A DNA stretch of 64,000 nucleotides, taken from positions 248,001 through 312,000 of the forward strand of contig NZ_KI392031.1 of NCBI RefSeq assembly GCF_000158475.2, in the 5' to 3' direction. The notes beneath the pieces were generated by a model, which was given only the letters and a program-made list of their open reading frames with translations, was not told where the DNA came from and did no database searches. A program made the position numbers and the translations under genes. Source of the stretch: Oxalobacter paraformigenes (lineage in GTDB: Bacteria > Pseudomonadota > Gammaproteobacteria > Burkholderiales > Burkholderiaceae_D). Positions 19,508 to 28,401 of this stretch are shown in pieces; within the stretch, counting starts at the first letter, position 1, and the number at the start of each line of letters is the position of its first letter.

Positions 19508-19951
19508 TCAGTCACCGTAGAGCTTCTGTTTCAGTTCGCGCCGCTGTTGTGCTTCAAGGGAAAGGGTCGCTGTCGGACGCGCAAGCAGTCTGGCAATACC
19601 GATCGGCTCACCTGTTTCGACACACCAGCCATAGTCCCCCGAATCGATGCTGGCCAGCGACTGTTTCACTTTTTTCAGCAGCTTGCGCTCGCGGTCGCGG
19701 GTTCTCAGTTCGAGGGCGTGTTCTTCCTCGATGGTCGCGCGGTCTGCGGGATCGGGAACCAGGGTCGTTTCGCGAAGGTTTTCCGTTGTCTGGCCCGCAT
19801 TCCGGATGAGATCCTGTTCCATTTTTTGCAGGCGATCCCTGAAAAAGGCCAGCTGGGCGGGATTCATGTAATCGTCCTCGCTCATTTTCAGGATTTCTTC
19901 CTCGGTCAAAAGCGGTGTTGCGGATGTCGGTTTTTTGGTCTTGGTATTCAC
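19508..19951 (-). CDS. dksA: RNA polymerase-binding transcription factor DksA (one-cysteine type)
   Basis: 147 residues. DksA enters the secondary channel of RNA polymerase and works with ppGpp in the stringent response. The coiled-coil tip motif DPADRA (67-72) is intact, and the C-terminal GEPIGIARLLARPTATL region fits the family. The zinc finger is degenerate: only C110 remains, and the other ligand positions are Thr113, Ser131 and Ala134, so zinc is probably not bound. Such cysteine-poor DksA forms are known in several proteobacteria. Convergent with rlpA; the neighbouring COG0523 metallochaperone is on the same strand. Confidence 0.92.
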   Translation of the reverse strand: MNTKTKKPTSATPLLTEEEILKMSEDDYMNPAQLAFFRDRLQKMEQDLIRNAGQTTENLRETTLVPDPADRATIEEEHALELRTRDRERKLLKKVKQSLASIDSGDYGWCVETGEPIGIARLLARPTATLSLEAQQRRELKQKLYGD

Positions 19952-20119
19952 TTGTCTTGTTTCCTTTGCCTCAATATATCAATTTGTCATAACCGGCAAT
20001 TTATTGCGGCATGTATTGCACTATGGATTGAAACACCCGGCAATAAAATTTAATCGACTGAATGACTTCTGTCAAAAGCTCGTGTTAATAAAACGGAAAA
20101 AAGGGTTTTTGTTTTTTGT

Positions 20120-21151
20120 TCAATCCGCAAGACTAGCATGGAGTCCTTCCATAAAAATTGTCCTGGGCAGGTTTTTTCCAATAAAAACCAATTTGCTTTC
20201 CGGAGCGTGTTTTTCCTCCCATTTTTCCACCACGTCCGTTCCCATCAATTGCTGCACGCCCTGAAAGACCACTTTCCGGTCGGCGCCTTTCATGTAAAGG
20301 ACGCCCTTGTAACGCAGCATTTGCGGGCCGTAAAGCGTAATCATCCGGTCGAAGAAATCGTTTAACCTGTCCGGATCGAACGGCTTTTCGCTATGGAAAA
20401 CGAAGGAATTGATGTCGTCCAGATGATGGGAACAGGCGCAGTCTGGCCCGCATTCATGGTCGTGATGAGGGGGGTGATCGTGATCATGGCGATGTGTGTG
20501 ATCGTCCATGTCGACCTCGACTTTCGAGCTGAGATTGAAGCCGCGCAAGTCAAGGACTTCGGCAACCGGAACACGGCCGAAATCGACCGTGTGGATTGAG
20601 GCATGGGGATTGATGCGGCGAAGCCGGGCGATCAGAAGCTCGACCTCTTCAGCACTGACGAGATCGGTTTTCGAAATCAGGAGCCGGTCGGCGTATCCGA
20701 CTTGCTGGCGCGCCTGTTCGTATTCGTCGAGCTGTTGCATGGCGAACACGGCGTCCATCAGCGTGACGATGCCGTCGATCATGAAATCTTTGGCAACGGC
20801 ATCTTCCAGAAAGAAAGTCTGGGCGACCGGACCGGGATCGGCCAGACCGGTGGTCTCGATCACGACGCGATCGAAGTTGATGTCACCGTTTCGCCGCTTG
20901 TCGGCCAGTCTGGTCAGCGCCGTGACGAGATCGCTGCGGATCGTGCAGCAGATGCAGCCGTTGCTCATTTCAACGATTTGTTCCGCGTCGTCCTGGACAA
21001 GAATATTGCTGTCGATGTTTTCTTCGCCGAACTCGTTTTCGATGACGGCAATGCGCTGTTTGTGATGGTTGTCTTTGAGAATCCGGTTTAACAGCGTGGT
21101 TTTTCCGGCGCCGAGAAAGCCGGTGATGATGGTGACAGGTATCAGTGACAT
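20120..21151 (-). CDS. COG0523 (CobW/YjiA-type) metal-chaperone GTPase
   Basis: 343 residues. The G3E-family P-loop is GFLGAGKTT (11-19), the metal-binding signature CxCC is C66-I-C68-C69, followed by the ETTGLADP switch and a SKTD guanine-specificity motif. A histidine-rich spacer at about 218-243 includes two closely spaced Cys (CGPDCAC) and separates the GTPase and CobW C-terminal domains, as in zinc- or cobalt-handling members. It likely delivers a metal, probably zinc, to a client protein using GTP. No Zur-type operator was recognised upstream. The adjacency to dksA recalls known COG0523-dksA linkages, although this DksA is itself cysteine-poor. Substrate metal is inference. Confidence 0.88.
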   Translation of the reverse strand: MSLIPVTIITGFLGAGKTTLLNRILKDNHHKQRIAVIENEFGEENIDSNILVQDDAEQIVEMSNGCICCTIRSDLVTALTRLADKRRNGDINFDRVVIETTGLADPGPVAQTFFLEDAVAKDFMIDGIVTLMDAVFAMQQLDEYEQARQQVGYADRLLISKTDLVSAEEVELLIARLRRINPHASIHTVDFGRVPVAEVLDLRGFNLSSKVEVDMDDHTHRHDHDHPPHHDHECGPDCACSHHLDDINSFVFHSEKPFDPDRLNDFFDRMITLYGPQMLRYKGVLYMKGADRKVVFQGVQQLMGTDVVEKWEEKHAPESKLVFIGKNLPRTIFMEGLHASLAD

Positions 21152-21478
21152 GGCACGTCGTGATGTAGTGGTTGAAAGGGTTATGTTTACGGATGTTCAG
21201 GGGCCGGACAATGCCGGTCTGAGGTCAAAAGTATGCCCTGTTTTTTATAGCGAAATCAAGTATATCCCGAAAGAATGTGCAGGTTGCCGGATTGAACGGA
21301 ATGCGGGTCCTGACAATGGTCGTGTCGTCGTGTTCACAGCGTGGTCCGTTTTTTTATGCAGGAGAATATCCTGCTTGCCGGTTGCCTGCCGGTTCCCGAA
21401 GCGATTGCGCGAAATTGCCGGGTCAGGCGTTTGCCAAAAAAGAATAGAAGGCGGCTGGCAAGAAAGAAGGATGAACGT
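21152..21478. other. Intergenic region between the COG0523 gene and xerC
   Basis: About 330 bases downstream of xerC and upstream of the COG0523 gene, both on the minus strand. It must hold the COG0523 promoter. No gene, repeat or clear operator recognised. Confidence 0.4.
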
Positions 21479-22471
21479 TCAGTTTCCGGATTTTTTGGTT
21501 TTGGCTCGTGGATGGGCCGAGTCGTACACGGCCGCCAGATGCTGGAAGTCCAGAGCAGTATAAATCTGGGTGGAGGCGATGGAAGAATGTCCCAGCATTT
21601 CCTGTACGGCGCGCAGATCGCCGGACGATTGCAGAATGTGCGAAGCGAATGAATGCCGGAGGACATGGGGATGGACGTTGACAGGCAAGCCAAGGCGTTT
21701 GGCGTGGGCTTTCAGTCTTAACTGGACCTGCCGGGGCGAGATGCGTTTTCCACGTGAATTGACAAACAGGGCAAAGGCGTCCCGGGGCAGGGCCTCCGGA
21801 TGCACGAGATTGTCGCGGGCGGCAAGCCAGTTCCGGACAGCGGTTATTGCGGCATCGCCTGCCGGTACGATACGGGTCTTGTTGCCCTTGCCGGTTACCG
21901 TCACTTCCTTTTCATTCAGATCAATCCATCCTGCCGAGACATAGCCGGCCTGTCTGACGGCCTGTATGTCCAGTCCGGTGAGTTCCGACACGCGCAGTCC
22001 GCTGGAATAAAGCAGCTCGAACATGGCGCGATCGCATAATGCGGCTGCCTGGCCAGCGGATGACGCGTTTGTATCGGCGGGTCCGGAAGAGACGAGCCGG
22101 ACGGCATCATCGACCGACAGGGCTTTCGGCAGGGGTTTGCTTTTTTTGGGAGCGTGGATGTCTTCGGCCGGATTGGTGGAGAGGAGGGCCTCATCGACGA
22201 GCCACTGGAAGAAGCCGCGCCATGCGGACAGTTTCCGGCCGATCGAACGGGGGGACAGGCCGCTGGCATGCAGCCGGGAAACGAAGCGGCGTATGTCGGT
22301 GGAAGAGAGCCGGTTAAGCCCGGTTTCACCGGCCATTTCCGTCAACTGCGCCAGATCGCGCCGGTAACTGTCCAGCGTGTTGCCGGAGAGTTTCCGCTGG
22401 CCGGAGAGCGTATCCAGATAGCTTTTGACGGGATTGCCGCTCTCCGGACGATCCGCCAGGGTTTCTTTCAT
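21479..22471 (-). CDS. xerC: Tyrosine recombinase XerC
   Basis: 330 residues. N-terminal SAM-like DNA-binding domain (about 14-105) and C-terminal catalytic domain. The catalytic set is visible: R160 in SSGLRVSEL, the HVLRH motif (H269, R272), H295 in LGHSS and nucleophile Y304 in TQIYT. XerC and XerD resolve chromosome dimers at dif. The DUF484 gene lies directly upstream with no intervening base, an arrangement found next to xerC in many proteobacteria, which supports XerC over a mobile-element integrase. Confidence 0.93.
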   Translation of the reverse strand: MKETLADRPESGNPVKSYLDTLSGQRKLSGNTLDSYRRDLAQLTEMAGETGLNRLSSTDIRRFVSRLHASGLSPRSIGRKLSAWRGFFQWLVDEALLSTNPAEDIHAPKKSKPLPKALSVDDAVRLVSSGPADTNASSAGQAAALCDRAMFELLYSSGLRVSELTGLDIQAVRQAGYVSAGWIDLNEKEVTVTGKGNKTRIVPAGDAAITAVRNWLAARDNLVHPEALPRDAFALFVNSRGKRISPRQVQLRLKAHAKRLGLPVNVHPHVLRHSFASHILQSSGDLRAVQEMLGHSSIASTQIYTALDFQHLAAVYDSAHPRAKTKKSGN

Positions 22472-23149
22472 TTAACCGATGATCCTTAAATGATCCAGTG
22501 CCGCGCTGGCCAGTTTGCCGATGTCGTCCAGAAAATCGGTCGCCATGTCGTTCTGGAACCGGGTCGCATCGGGGGAACCCATGACAAGAAGGCCGAATGG
22601 CAGGGATTCCGGCCCGGTTTTCAATGGAACGATGGCGACCGAACGTATTTCGGCGGCGTGATCCAGCCATTTGACGGCTTCCTGATTTTCCGGCACTTTG
22701 CCGCAATAGGGATGGCTCATGCCATTGGCGGCGTTGCGGATATCCTCGCTGGCGTGTTGGGTGAACCAGCTGTCGGCATACTCCGGCCGGATGTTCCAGA
22801 GTCTTAGGGTGACAGCCGGAATGCCGAAGACCGATTGCAGCCCCGAGACGATCGTTTGCGGCATGGCGGCATCGTTTTGTTCTTTCAGGAGCGGACACGT
22901 CCAGTCCAGTATTTTTTCCATCAGGGTCTTGTTGGCCTGTGCCGCATGCATCAGTCTGGACAGTTGCAGTTCGAGGGCCTTGTGCTTGCTTCGCAATACT
23001 TCGATCTGGCGCTCATGCAGCGAGACGGTTTTGCCGATGACCGGGCTGGTCAGGCGCAAACCGGGAAGAATATCGGCATGGGTTTCGAAAAAATCGGGAT
23101 GGTCGACAAGATACTGGGCAACAGTGTTGGAATCGATAGCCTGCGTCAT
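22472..23149 (-). CDS. DUF484 family protein (GAF-like)
   Basis: 225 residues from the ATG at 23149; the longer in-frame version is not conserved in style. Opening: an N-terminal helical part with VAQYLVDHPDFFETHADIL, typical of DUF484, then a coiled-coil region (about 45-80) and a GAF-like fold with LLVMGSPDATRF near the end. The function is unsettled. Its stop codon is immediately followed by the xerC start, so the two are co-translated. Confidence 0.88.
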   Translation of the reverse strand: MTQAIDSNTVAQYLVDHPDFFETHADILPGLRLTSPVIGKTVSLHERQIEVLRSKHKALELQLSRLMHAAQANKTLMEKILDWTCPLLKEQNDAAMPQTIVSGLQSVFGIPAVTLRLWNIRPEYADSWFTQHASEDIRNAANGMSHPYCGKVPENQEAVKWLDHAAEIRSVAIVPLKTGPESLPFGLLVMGSPDATRFQNDMATDFLDDIGKLASAALDHLRIIG

Positions 23150-23627
23150 GATGGATTCGGTAAGGTAAATAAACAGTGACGGCAAAAATGCCATTTTACC
23201 TGAGACGGGAACGGCTGATGGAAAATATGCATGAGAAATGCCGGTTTGACCGGTTATCGGAAAACGCTTTATTTCATTTGCCGTACTGCCGTGCCGGAGG
23301 CAGCGGGATTTTGGGAGGCAGGGCCTATGTTGCGGCACGGGTAAAGGGGAATGTCCGGGTAAGGGGTATCCTGTGGACGGCCGATGCAGTTCGGGTGAGC
23401 GAGCGGCCATACAGGGTGAGGGGGACAGGCCGGTTTGCGGCCTGAAGCGGAAAAGCGGTATCCTTATCCTGCGGAAAGGCCGTTTTCTTTCGCGTGTTTT
23501 CCGGCTGCGGAAAAAAGCGCCCTGCCGTTTTTCAGCATTTCCAGAACAGAATATTGATCTGTTCATCCTGCCAGATGGCCTGTTCTCGTTTAAACTGGGC
23601 TTTTCCATTTGATTGTCCAGAAAAATC
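23150..23627. other. Divergent intergenic region between DUF484 and apaH
   Basis: About 480 bases between divergent genes. Short open frames exist on both strands but none resembles a protein family. No RNA or repeat recognised; promoters for both sides must lie here. Confidence 0.4.
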
Positions 23628-24470
23628 ATGACGACTTATGCATTGGGAGATATTCAGGGATGTCAGCCGCAGTTGCGCGAACTGCTGGAAATCATCGAAG
23701 AGGAAACGCCGGGGGCCAAACTGCTTTTTGCCGGCGATCTGGTCAACCGGGGCCCGCGTTCGCTTGAAGCATTAAGACAGGTGAGGGATCTGGACGACAG
23801 GGCAGTCACGGTGCTGGGCAATCATGATTTGCATCTGCTGGCCGTGGCGGCCGGCATCCAGAAAATGAAACCGGGCGATTCGATCCAGCCGGTGCTCGAT
23901 GCGCCTGACAGGGAGGAACTGATTGACTGGCTGAGGCATCGTCCGATGGCTTATACCGGCGATGGCCTTTTGCTGGTTCATGCCGGGGTCTTGCCGCAGT
24001 GGGATCTGACAAAGACGATGGAACTCGCTCATGAGGTGGAACATGTGTTGCGCAGTGCCGACTGGAAGGATTTTCTGGCGGAAATGTACGGCAATTCCCC
24101 GAATCAGTGGCGCGACAGCCTGACGGGGACGGCGCGTCTGCGCTGTATCGTCAACGGATTGACGCGTCTTCGTTTCTGTACGGAGGAGGGTGAAATGGAA
24201 TTCGCCAGCAAGATGGGAACGAATGAAGCGCCAGCCGGTTACCTGCCCTGGTTCGATGTTCCCGGGCGGAAAACGGAGAAGGATACGGTCGTGTTCGGCC
24301 ACTGGTCCACTCTGGGCCTGCTGTTGCGCGACAATCTGGTCGCACTGGACACCGGATGTGTCTGGGGCGGGAAACTTACGGCCGTGCGTCTTGAAGACCG
24401 CGCGCTGTTTCAGGTGGATTGTCCCGGATTTCTGGAACCGGGTGTTCCTGCGGCAAGGCCGCAACAATGA
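23628..24470 (+). CDS. apaH: Symmetrical diadenosine tetraphosphatase ApaH
   Basis: 280 residues. Metallophosphatase that splits Ap4A into two ADP and can also remove Np4 caps from RNA. Motifs of the calcineurin-like fold: GDIQGC, FAGDLVNRGPRS, LGNHDLHLL, VHAG and, near the C-terminus, VFGHWSTLG and DTGCVWGG. The ATG at 23628 gives MTTYALGDIQG; an upstream in-frame start five codons earlier is less likely. Its last 95 bases overlap, tail to tail, with plsC. Confidence 0.93.
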   Translation: MTTYALGDIQGCQPQLRELLEIIEEETPGAKLLFAGDLVNRGPRSLEALRQVRDLDDRAVTVLGNHDLHLLAVAAGIQKMKPGDSIQPVLDAPDREELIDWLRHRPMAYTGDGLLLVHAGVLPQWDLTKTMELAHEVEHVLRSADWKDFLAEMYGNSPNQWRDSLTGTARLRCIVNGLTRLRFCTEEGEMEFASKMGTNEAPAGYLPWFDVPGRKTEKDTVVFGHWSTLGLLLRDNLVALDTGCVWGGKLTAVRLEDRALFQVDCPGFLEPGVPAARPQQ

Positions 24471-25170
24471 CGTCGCGGGCCTGCCGGGACAGGGTTTTCC
24501 GGTCCATGCCAGCCGTGTCGATGATGGGCAGAACGGTCAGTTCGGCGTGGATGTAGTCCGAGTTGAACACGTTTTTCATGCTTTTGCCCAGACTGATGTC
24601 GCCGCTGGAATCGACGGCCGGTTCAAACTGCCCGGTCCGGTTGACGTATTTCAGCGCGAAAGGCTGAACCGGCAAGCCGGCGTTGATCGCTCCCTCGAAA
24701 AGATTGGGATGAAACGGCAGCATTTTTCCCTGTCTGCCGGTCGTTCCTTCCGGGAAAAAGATGCAGCGTTCCCGGGCTTTCAGGTTTTTGACCAGTGTCT
24801 CCAGGGTGCTTTTGAGGTTTCTGGCGCTGCTGCGTTCCAGAAAAAGCGTGCCTGTCTTGCGGGACAGCCAGCCGACCATCGGCCAGCGGGCCATGTCGGC
24901 CTTGGCGATGAAATGGCCCGGAACAACGGAATAGATCAGGAAGATGTCCAGCCATGAAACATGATTGGCCACGATCAGGGCTCTGGGCGAGAGCAATTCG
25001 GGATTGACGACTTTCACGGTTACGCCACAGATGTCCAGCAGTTTTTTCGACCATTTCTGCACATAAAGGTTCTTTTTGGAGTCGTCAATGAAGGGATAGA
25101 CGACTGTGCCGTAAAAGAAGGCGCCCAGTGTATGCAGCAGTAAACGGAAAAGACAGAAAAACGATTTCAT
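24376..25170 (-). CDS. plsC: 1-acyl-sn-glycerol-3-phosphate acyltransferase
   Basis: 264 residues. Second acyl transfer in phosphatidic acid synthesis. N-terminal membrane segment (about 8-28), the catalytic HX4D motif in NHVSWLD, the acceptor-binding FPEGTT block and a later LPV-like strand (GLPVQPFALKY). The C-terminal tail is Pro/Glu-rich and extends over the end of apaH on the opposite strand. It is the last gene in a minus-strand series with pyrC' 11 bases upstream. Confidence 0.9.
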   Translation of the reverse strand: MKSFFCLFRLLLHTLGAFFYGTVVYPFIDDSKKNLYVQKWSKKLLDICGVTVKVVNPELLSPRALIVANHVSWLDIFLIYSVVPGHFIAKADMARWPMVGWLSRKTGTLFLERSSARNLKSTLETLVKNLKARERCIFFPEGTTGRQGKMLPFHPNLFEGAINAGLPVQPFALKYVNRTGQFEPAVDSSGDISLGKSMKNVFNSDYIHAELTVLPIIDTAGMDRKTLSRQARDVIVAALPQEHPVPEIRDNPPETARGLQDARP

Positions 25171-25181
25171 AATGGGCTATT

Positions 25182-26474
25182 TTACTGTTCAAAAGCGATC
25201 CGTCCCTCGACAAGCGTCAAACGGACACGGCCGGGAATTGCCTTGCCCAGGAAAGGCGTGTTTTTGCCCTGGCTGGCCAGTTTTGACGCGTCGACTGTCC
25301 AGGTAACGGAAGGGTCGAATACGCAGATATCCGCCTTTTCTCCCGCTTTCAGGTTTCCGCAGGACAACTGGAGAATCCGTGCAGGCTCGGAGGTGATTTT
25401 GGCGATGGCGCGGACAAGCGCGTCCGGGTTGCCTTTCCGTTCTGCCGCCCATTTCAGGGTCAGCGACAACAGCAGTTCCAGACCCGTTGCGCCCGGTGTG
25501 GCTTCGCCGAAAGGCAGGAGTTTTTCGTCGTCGTCCACCGGCGTATGGTCTGAACAGATCGCGTCAATGGTTCCATCCAATAGTCCCTGTGTGATGGCTT
25601 CCCGATCGGCCAGTGTGCGCAGGGGAGGGGTCAGGCGGGCGTTGGTATCGAAATAGTCGATATCTTCTTCCGTCAGATGGAGATGATGGATGCCGACGTC
25701 GCAGGTCACCGGCAGCCCTTCTTTCTTGGCCTGACGGACCAGTTCTATGCCCCTGGCGGTCGAGAGACGGCACAAGTGGACGCGTGCGCCCGTTACGCGC
25801 ATCAGCTCGAAAATGGTATGCAGGCTGATGGTTTCGGCAATGGAAGGAATGCCGGAAAGGCCTAATCCGGCTGCAACGGGTCCGGAATGGGCCATGCCGT
25901 TTTTCGCCAGAAAGGGGTCTTCCGGCTGGAGCCAGGAACAGTAACCGAAGGAATGGGCGTATTGCAGGGCACGCAGCAGCATTTCGGTGTCCGGCACCGG
26001 TTCGTTGGCGTGCGAAAAGCCGATACAGCCGGCATCGGTCAGTTCGGCCATTTCGGTCAGTTTCTGGCCTTTCAGGCCGATGGTCAGGGCGCCGAGCGGA
26101 TAGACGTGTGCCTGATTTCTGGCTGCCGCGCGGTATTTCAGCATTTCGACCAGTCCGGGTTCGTCCAGTACCGGATCGGTATCAGGTGGACAGACAAGGC
26201 TCGTTACGCCACCTGAAACGGCAGCCCGCATTTCGGATTCCAGGGTGGCCTTGTGTTCATAACCCGGTTCGCGCAGCCGGGCGGCCAGATCGACGAAGCC
26301 GGGGGTAACGACCAGATTGCTGGCGTCGATGATCCGGTCTGGCGTAAAACCCGGAACGGATTGGTCTTTTTCAGCGATGGCAAAGATTTTACCCTCGGCT
26401 ATGGCGATATGCCGGATGCCGTCAATACCATTGGCCGGATCGATCAGCCGTCCGTTTTCGATAAGAAGTTTCAT
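25182..26474 (-). CDS. Dihydroorotase-like protein PyrC' (probably non-catalytic)
   Basis: 430 residues, amidohydrolase fold. In active dihydroorotase the first metal motif is HxH within DxHxHxR; here the segment is VDLAARLREPG, with Ala64 and Arg66 at the His positions. Later markers are partly retained (HLCRLST, HHLHLT, CSDHTPVDDDEK). This matches the PyrC' homologues of pseudomonads and betaproteobacteria that are inactive and serve as a partner for aspartate transcarbamoylase. It directly follows pyrB (32-base gap), supporting a structural role in the PyrB complex. The active dihydroorotase should be elsewhere in the genome. Confidence 0.88.
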   Translation of the reverse strand: MKLLIENGRLIDPANGIDGIRHIAIAEGKIFAIAEKDQSVPGFTPDRIIDASNLVVTPGFVDLAARLREPGYEHKATLESEMRAAVSGGVTSLVCPPDTDPVLDEPGLVEMLKYRAAARNQAHVYPLGALTIGLKGQKLTEMAELTDAGCIGFSHANEPVPDTEMLLRALQYAHSFGYCSWLQPEDPFLAKNGMAHSGPVAAGLGLSGIPSIAETISLHTIFELMRVTGARVHLCRLSTARGIELVRQAKKEGLPVTCDVGIHHLHLTEEDIDYFDTNARLTPPLRTLADREAITQGLLDGTIDAICSDHTPVDDDEKLLPFGEATPGATGLELLLSLTLKWAAERKGNPDALVRAIAKITSEPARILQLSCGNLKAGEKADICVFDPSVTWTVDASKLASQGKNTPFLGKAIPGRVRLTLVEGRIAFEQ

Positions 26475-26506
26475 TCACATAATCCTCAAGAACTGTCCGG
26501 TTTCGC

Positions 26507-27466
26507 TCAGTTGCCGGCCAGAATACTCATGACGGCCATCCTGACGGCGATGCCGTAGGTCACCTGCGACAGGATGACAGCCTGTTTTCCGTCGGCGACG
26601 GAAGAGTCGATTTCGACGCCGCGGTTCATCGGGCCGGGATGCATGACGATCGCGTCGGGTTTGGCCAGCGCCAGCCGTTCGGGCGTCAGTCCATAACTCT
26701 TGAAAAATTCCTGTGCCGACGGCAAAAGCGCGCCGTTGATGCGTTCGTTCTGGACGCGCAGCATGATGACGACATCCACATCCTTCAAGCCTTCGTTCAT
26801 GTTGTTGAACATGCGGATGCCCATGTCTTTCATGGCCGGCGCCAGAAGGGTGGTAGGGCCGATCACCCGGATTTCGGGGACGCCCAGCGTCTTCATGGCG
26901 TGAATGTCGGAACGGGCGACACGGCTGTGAAGAACGTCCCCGACAATGGCGACTTTCAGATTCGTGAAATCCTTCTTGTAGTGCCGGATGGTGTACATGT
27001 CCAGAAGTCCCTGCGTCGGATGGGCGTGACGGCCGTCTCCCGCGTTGACGACATGGATGTGATCCAGCCCGTGCCTGTTCAAGTGCCGGGCAATCAGGAA
27101 GGGAGCGCCGGACTGGGCATGGCGGACAACGAACATGTCGGCGCTCATCGCCGTCAGATTGTCCACGGTGTCGAGCAGTGATTCGCCCTTGCTGGTGGAA
27201 GACGCGGCGATGTTCAGGTTGATGACGTCGGCGGAAAGGCGTTTTGCCGCGATTTCAAAGGTCGTCCGGGTGCGGGTCGAGTTTTCGAAGAAAAGATTGA
27301 AAACGCTTTTGCCGCGCATCAAGGGCACTTTCTTGACCTCGCGGTCGGATACGCTGACGAAAGAGGAAGCGGTGTCCAGAATGTAGGTCAGGATATCTTT
27401 CGGCAAACCGTTCAGGGCCAGCAGGTGCCGGAGTTCGCCGTTGCTGTTCAGTTGGGGATTAGGCAT
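26507..27466 (-). CDS. pyrB: Aspartate carbamoyltransferase catalytic subunit
   Basis: 319 residues. Condenses carbamoyl phosphate with aspartate in pyrimidine synthesis. Carbamoyl-phosphate loop [12 protein letters not shown], the SxSKGES loop ([11 protein letters not shown]), HPTQGLLD, and the aspartate-site loop [10 protein letters not shown] are intact. The start overlaps the end of pyrR by 8 bases. Downstream is the inactive PyrC' homologue, as in the class A ATCase arrangement of pseudomonads. Confidence 0.96.
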   Translation of the reverse strand: MPNPQLNSNGELRHLLALNGLPKDILTYILDTASSFVSVSDREVKKVPLMRGKSVFNLFFENSTRTRTTFEIAAKRLSADVINLNIAASSTSKGESLLDTVDNLTAMSADMFVVRHAQSGAPFLIARHLNRHGLDHIHVVNAGDGRHAHPTQGLLDMYTIRHYKKDFTNLKVAIVGDVLHSRVARSDIHAMKTLGVPEIRVIGPTTLLAPAMKDMGIRMFNNMNEGLKDVDVVIMLRVQNERINGALLPSAQEFFKSYGLTPERLALAKPDAIVMHPGPMNRGVEIDSSVADGKQAVILSQVTYGIAVRMAVMSILAGN

Positions 27467-27971
27467 TTTCCACCGTCAGAGAAAAAGTGTTGTTTTCGGT
27501 CTGTTGCAAAACGAGTTTCTCGTTTTTGTCGAGAGACACGCTTGCTGCCACGAAATCGGCGGCAATAGGCAGTTCCCGCTCGCCACGGTCGATCAGGGCA
27601 GCCAGGAGGATACGGGCCGGGCGGCCGTAGTCGAACAGTTCGTTGATGGCGGCGCGGGTGGTGCGGCCGGTGTAGAGCACGTCGTCGATGAGCAAAATGG
27701 TGGCGCCGACAACGTCGAACGGAATCTGTGTCGGCTTCACTTCGGCAGGCAGCCCCTTTTCCGCATAATCGTCCCGGTAAAAGGAGACGTCGATAAAGCC
27801 GGGCGGATTTTCGAGCCCGAGATCGGCAACGATCCGTTCGGCGATCCAGGCGCCTCCGGAGCGGATGCCGACGATGGCGACTTTCGGCTCATTGGTGAGG
27901 GCGTCGCGGATCTGTTTCAGGAGTTTGGCGTAAAGCGCTTCCGCGTTCAGTTCAGTTATGGAGGGTTTCAT
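27459..27971 (-). CDS. pyrR: Bifunctional pyr operon regulator / uracil phosphoribosyltransferase PyrR
   Basis: 170 residues from the ATG at 27971 ([17 protein letters not shown]). Type I phosphoribosyltransferase fold with the PRPP-binding motif [12 protein letters not shown] and an SFYRDDY loop. PyrR family members either regulate the pyr genes by binding leader RNA or act as uracil phosphoribosyltransferases; in Gram-negatives the RNA role is less certain, and I saw no PyrR attenuator. It overlaps ruvX by 20 bases and pyrB by 8, so the genes are tightly coupled. Confidence 0.92.
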   Translation of the reverse strand: MKPSITELNAEALYAKLLKQIRDALTNEPKVAIVGIRSGGAWIAERIVADLGLENPPGFIDVSFYRDDYAEKGLPAEVKPTQIPFDVVGATILLIDDVLYTGRTTRAAINELFDYGRPARILLAALIDRGERELPIAADFVAASVSLDKNEKLVLQQTENNTFSLTVENA

Positions 27972-28353
27972 CGAAATACTGTTGCAAAATAAGGGCGGCG
28001 GCATGGGCATCGTCCGCCTGGCCAGGTTTAAAATTCAGAACGGATGAAGTATACCGCTCATCGACCAGAATGGTATCCAGCGCAAACCGGCCGTGCAACT
28101 GGTTGGCAAAGCGCCGGCAGCGCCGGGTCATGTCATGTTCCGTTCCGTCAGGATGGGAGGGAAGGCCCACGACCAGTTTTGCCGGTTGCCATTCGACGAT
28201 CAGTTCCCCGATTTCGGCAAAGCGTTTGTCATTGGCTTCGGCACGGATGATTTTCAGCGGCCGGGCGCTTTTCGACAGGTCGTTTCCGATGGCGCATCCG
28301 ATCCGTTTCAGGCCGAAATCGAAAGCCAGAATGACAGTGGGAGAGGCATTCAT
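27952..28353 (-). CDS. ruvX: Putative pre-16S rRNA nuclease / Holliday junction resolvase homologue
   Basis: 133 residues. YqgF family, RNase H fold, with the acidic motifs FDFGLKRIG near the N-terminus, LVVGLPSHPDGTE in the middle and VDERYTS plus DDAHAAALIL at the C-terminus. Proteins of this family process the 5' end of 16S rRNA. It lies between algH and pyrR, the common order in beta- and gammaproteobacteria. Confidence 0.92.
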   Translation of the reverse strand: MNASPTVILAFDFGLKRIGCAIGNDLSKSARPLKIIRAEANDKRFAEIGELIVEWQPAKLVVGLPSHPDGTEHDMTRRCRRFANQLHGRFALDTILVDERYTSSVLNFKPGQADDAHAAALILQQYFDETLHN

Positions 28354-28401
28354 ATGTTTTGTCTGTCTGTCGGAAAAAGCGTGAACGCGAACAGGTTGCT
28401 G

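Noticed and set aside
21479-22471. Tyrosine recombinase as integrase of a mobile element
   Set aside because: The directly coupled DUF484 partner and core-gene surroundings identify XerC; no attachment-site repeats or phage genes are seen.
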